Source of the DNA: Hypholoma sublateritium FD-334 SS-4
Taxonomy: Eukaryota; Basidiomycota; Agaricomycetes; Agaricales; Strophariaceae
Direction: 5' to 3'
Length of the DNA stretch: 18,500 nt
Assembly: GCA_000827495.1 (NCBI GenBank)
Contig: KN817772.1
Span: 1-18,500, forward strand
Part shown: positions 16,746 through 18,500 of the stretch, piece after piece
Numbering within the stretch: the stretch's first letter is position 1
Layout: the number at the start of each line of letters is the position of its first letter
Translations under genes and position numbers: made by a program
The notes under the pieces: model-generated
Told to the model about the DNA's origin: nothing
The model's input: only the letters and a program-made list of their open reading frames with translations
Database searches by the model: none

Positions 16746-18055
16746 GTAGTTGATGAAAATGGAATGGGTATTTGGGGATGACTTGCTCGCCGTTTCCAGC
16801 GAACCTTCGCCGATGCGCTGGCTGCTGGTCTTGTCTCTTTACATGATGCGGGATTCAAGCCAGAATTATTAGCATTTTTGGTTTGTTCTCTGTCGACGTC
16901 CATCATATGTAGTTTCCAGGTACTAATCTACATGATCAGACAATCAGAAATCAAACTTCTTCCGGTGCGTCGCTTTGTTCTGCACTGCCGTACGGCTCAC
17001 TCATCACGCACTTCCGAAATCGATATCCGAATATATGGCATGACATATTTCGACNAGTATGGGCATTATTGGGATGACCAGATCACTCCCTTCGCTGGTG
17101 CGGCGGACGAACGGCTTACATAGTGCCAGAAGTGTCAAAATATTTGCAGATGGTACGTGCAACGGATCTTGAATTGAAACAGCCGCTTCACACTCGCTTC
17201 AATTACGCNTAAATTCTCATTTTAGCCAATCACAGGTGCTCTAAGAACCGGAGGCGCCGCCGTGAGTGACTATACCCTCAATATTTTTTTCTGCCGCTGA
17301 CATTTTTACGGGGAATAAGTTATATGAGACATATAGCGACAATCCCTCGACAAATGGAGCTATGCGCATCTCCGCTGAAGTCTTAAAATCTGTGATTCCT
17401 CGTTTCTTACGTGATGGGTGGTACGCNCGGTGTATTTTTTACTATGGGACCTTGTTCAAACACCTTTATCTCGCTTAGTGATTGCAAGCATCCAGCCTAC
17501 CCATGCTTAAGCACGTCAGTAATCATATTGCGATGTATACTGACATATCCACTCAGGATCAGCGACATGCGGTTCGCAGAAGCTCGTTTGGTATGTTTTT
17601 CTTACATTGATGATTATGTTCATTAGCGTCTCACGATTGTCGTTTTCACTTAGGGCCCGGAACGTGTCAAGACTCTGTACGCATTCCGAGGCATTCTTGA
17701 CAGCGGTGCTCGTATCACCCTCGGGTCTGATCACCCGTTTATCTACTGAGAGCACCTCACTGCATGGCCCTAAAGGCTGGTATGTCCCACTTTGTCATTC
17801 ACAGTGTTGCCTTCTTACGACGCATACAGGTTCCCTGAACAACGCCTCACAAGATTGGNGGCGCTCCGTGGCATGACGATTGTCCCTGCCTACGCTTCCT
17901 TTACGGAAAACACTCTGGGAAGTCTGACTATCGGCAAACGAGCTGATATTACTATCTTATCCCAGGACATCATGTCAGTTGCGCCTGACAAGATCTTGGA
18001 CACCAAAGTTCTGGCCACTATCATTGATGGACGCGTGGTGTATGGTCGACTGTAA
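16746..18055 (+). pseudogene. YtcJ-like amidohydrolase, decayed and internally deleted
   Basis: Members are TIM-barrel metal-dependent hydrolases. Fragments in order: VVDENGMGIWG then TGA (16779-16781), FADALAAGLVSLHDAGFKP, IDIRIYGMTYFD and GAADERLT then TAG (17121-17123), RSVKIFADG in a shifted frame (17128 on), intron, ALRTGGAA (17236-17261), YSDNPSTNGAMRISAEV, VIASIQPTHA (about 17478), ISDMRFAEARL, and GPERVKTLYAFRGILDSGAR to TLGSDHP with a stop. After another frame change it reads TSLHGPKGW, intron 17780-17829, then FPEQRLTR and AYASFTENTLGSLTIGKRAD to TAA at 18053. The segment between DGW and VIAS, which in the family carries two metal-binding His motifs (HAIGD and EHAQ-like), is gone. 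About 20 residues after GSD are also missing, as is the N-terminal HxH region. It cannot be active. Confidence 0.88.
17780..17829 (+). other. Last intron of the amidohydrolase remnant
   Basis: GTATGT donor and GCATACAG acceptor, 50 nt. It joins HGPKGW to FPEQRLTR, the family's conserved reading, so the splice is well supported. Confidence 0.88.
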
Positions 18056-18500
18056 TGAATCGCTCCTTGTGTTGATTATGGGCCACTTTTTTTTACTCCA
18101 TCGTGCTGAGGTAGACCCCTAGACGCATTTGAGGACACTACTCACCTGACTAGCAATAATTTTTTATCGTCATGGCGTTTCGGTATCACCTTCGACTGAA
18201 TCTCAAAAATCATTAGTGAAGCCCTGCAGCCAGTCACGATTCCGCCTGATTGAATTGAATGAATTCTGGCTTAAAAAAATCCTGCAGCTGCTCAAGTTCA
18301 TTCAGTATGAAATTTTGAGTGTGAGTGTGAATTTTGAGTATGAATATGAACGTTCCAGTGTGAGCGTGAGAGCAATGTACCAATGACAGTGTCGAGAATG
18401 GGGAATCCTCGCGGCAGTGCGAGGAATATTGATAAGATCCGCAGGCGCGATAGCGATCAACCACCGGCTGTTTCCGGAGGCCCGTGACCGCTGGGCTTAG
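18056..18500. other. Non-coding end of the window with simple repeats
   Basis: No gene is supported. A run of alternating TGAATTTTGAG, TGAGTGTGAG and TATGAA units at about 18305-18370 is a degenerate simple repeat. Small ORFs across it have no recognisable content. Confidence 0.6.

Noticed and set aside
1..18500. CRISPR array, tRNA or rRNA genes, bacterial-type operons or ribosome binding sites
   Set aside because: No direct-repeat and spacer pattern, no cloverleaf with A and B boxes, and no rRNA motif was seen; spliceosomal introns and a telomere show the DNA is eukaryotic.

Overview
The window is a chromosome end of a filamentous fungus, most likely a mushroom-forming basidiomycete (Agaricomycetes). 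It opens with about sixteen copies of CCCTAA, so the telomere is at the left edge. Genes carry many 49-65 nt introns with GTRNGT donors, CTRAY-type branch sites and YAG acceptors. The recognisable proteins (fungal-type tRNA ligase, GST, a YML020W-like hydrolase, a cyclin, a YtcJ-like amidohydrolase) are fungal in type. The genus cannot be read from the sequence.

Layout. 1-95 telomere. 93-1794 tRNA ligase (TRL1) remnant, cut by the telomere at ligase motif IV and carrying an internal stop. 1980-2516 C-terminal half of a glutathione S-transferase with a frameshift. 2517-4980 GC-rich minisatellites and a duplicated unit with a conserved intron-like segment. 4981-7430 an array of decayed, intron-rich paralogous gene copies of unknown family. 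7706-8431 a predicted three-exon C2H2 zinc-finger gene, followed by a decayed tail to 9048. 9197-11671 a broken YML020W-like alpha/beta hydrolase gene, split by an 893-bp terminal-inverted-repeat transposon (9517-10409) flanked by GCAAAAC duplications. 12045-12899 (minus strand) a cyclin gene, the only recognised gene here that looks intact. 13039-13146 a perfect 54-bp tandem duplication carrying palindromes. 13260-16600 a GC-rich tract with eleven well-formed short introns and no recognisable protein. 16746-18055 a decayed amidohydrolase. The last 445 bases hold only simple repeats.

Together: this does not look like an operon or a pathway cluster. It looks like a subtelomeric gene graveyard. 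Pieces of conserved single genes (tRNA splicing, detoxification, hydrolases) lie here with stops, frameshifts, deletions and a transposon insertion, presumably because functional copies exist elsewhere in the genome (inference). The clearest individual stories are the telomere placed directly on an exon of TRL1, the transposon insertion whose target duplication restores the host reading frame when collapsed, and two intron-dense tracts whose exons belong to no family I recognise. No CRISPR array, rRNA or tRNA gene was seen.
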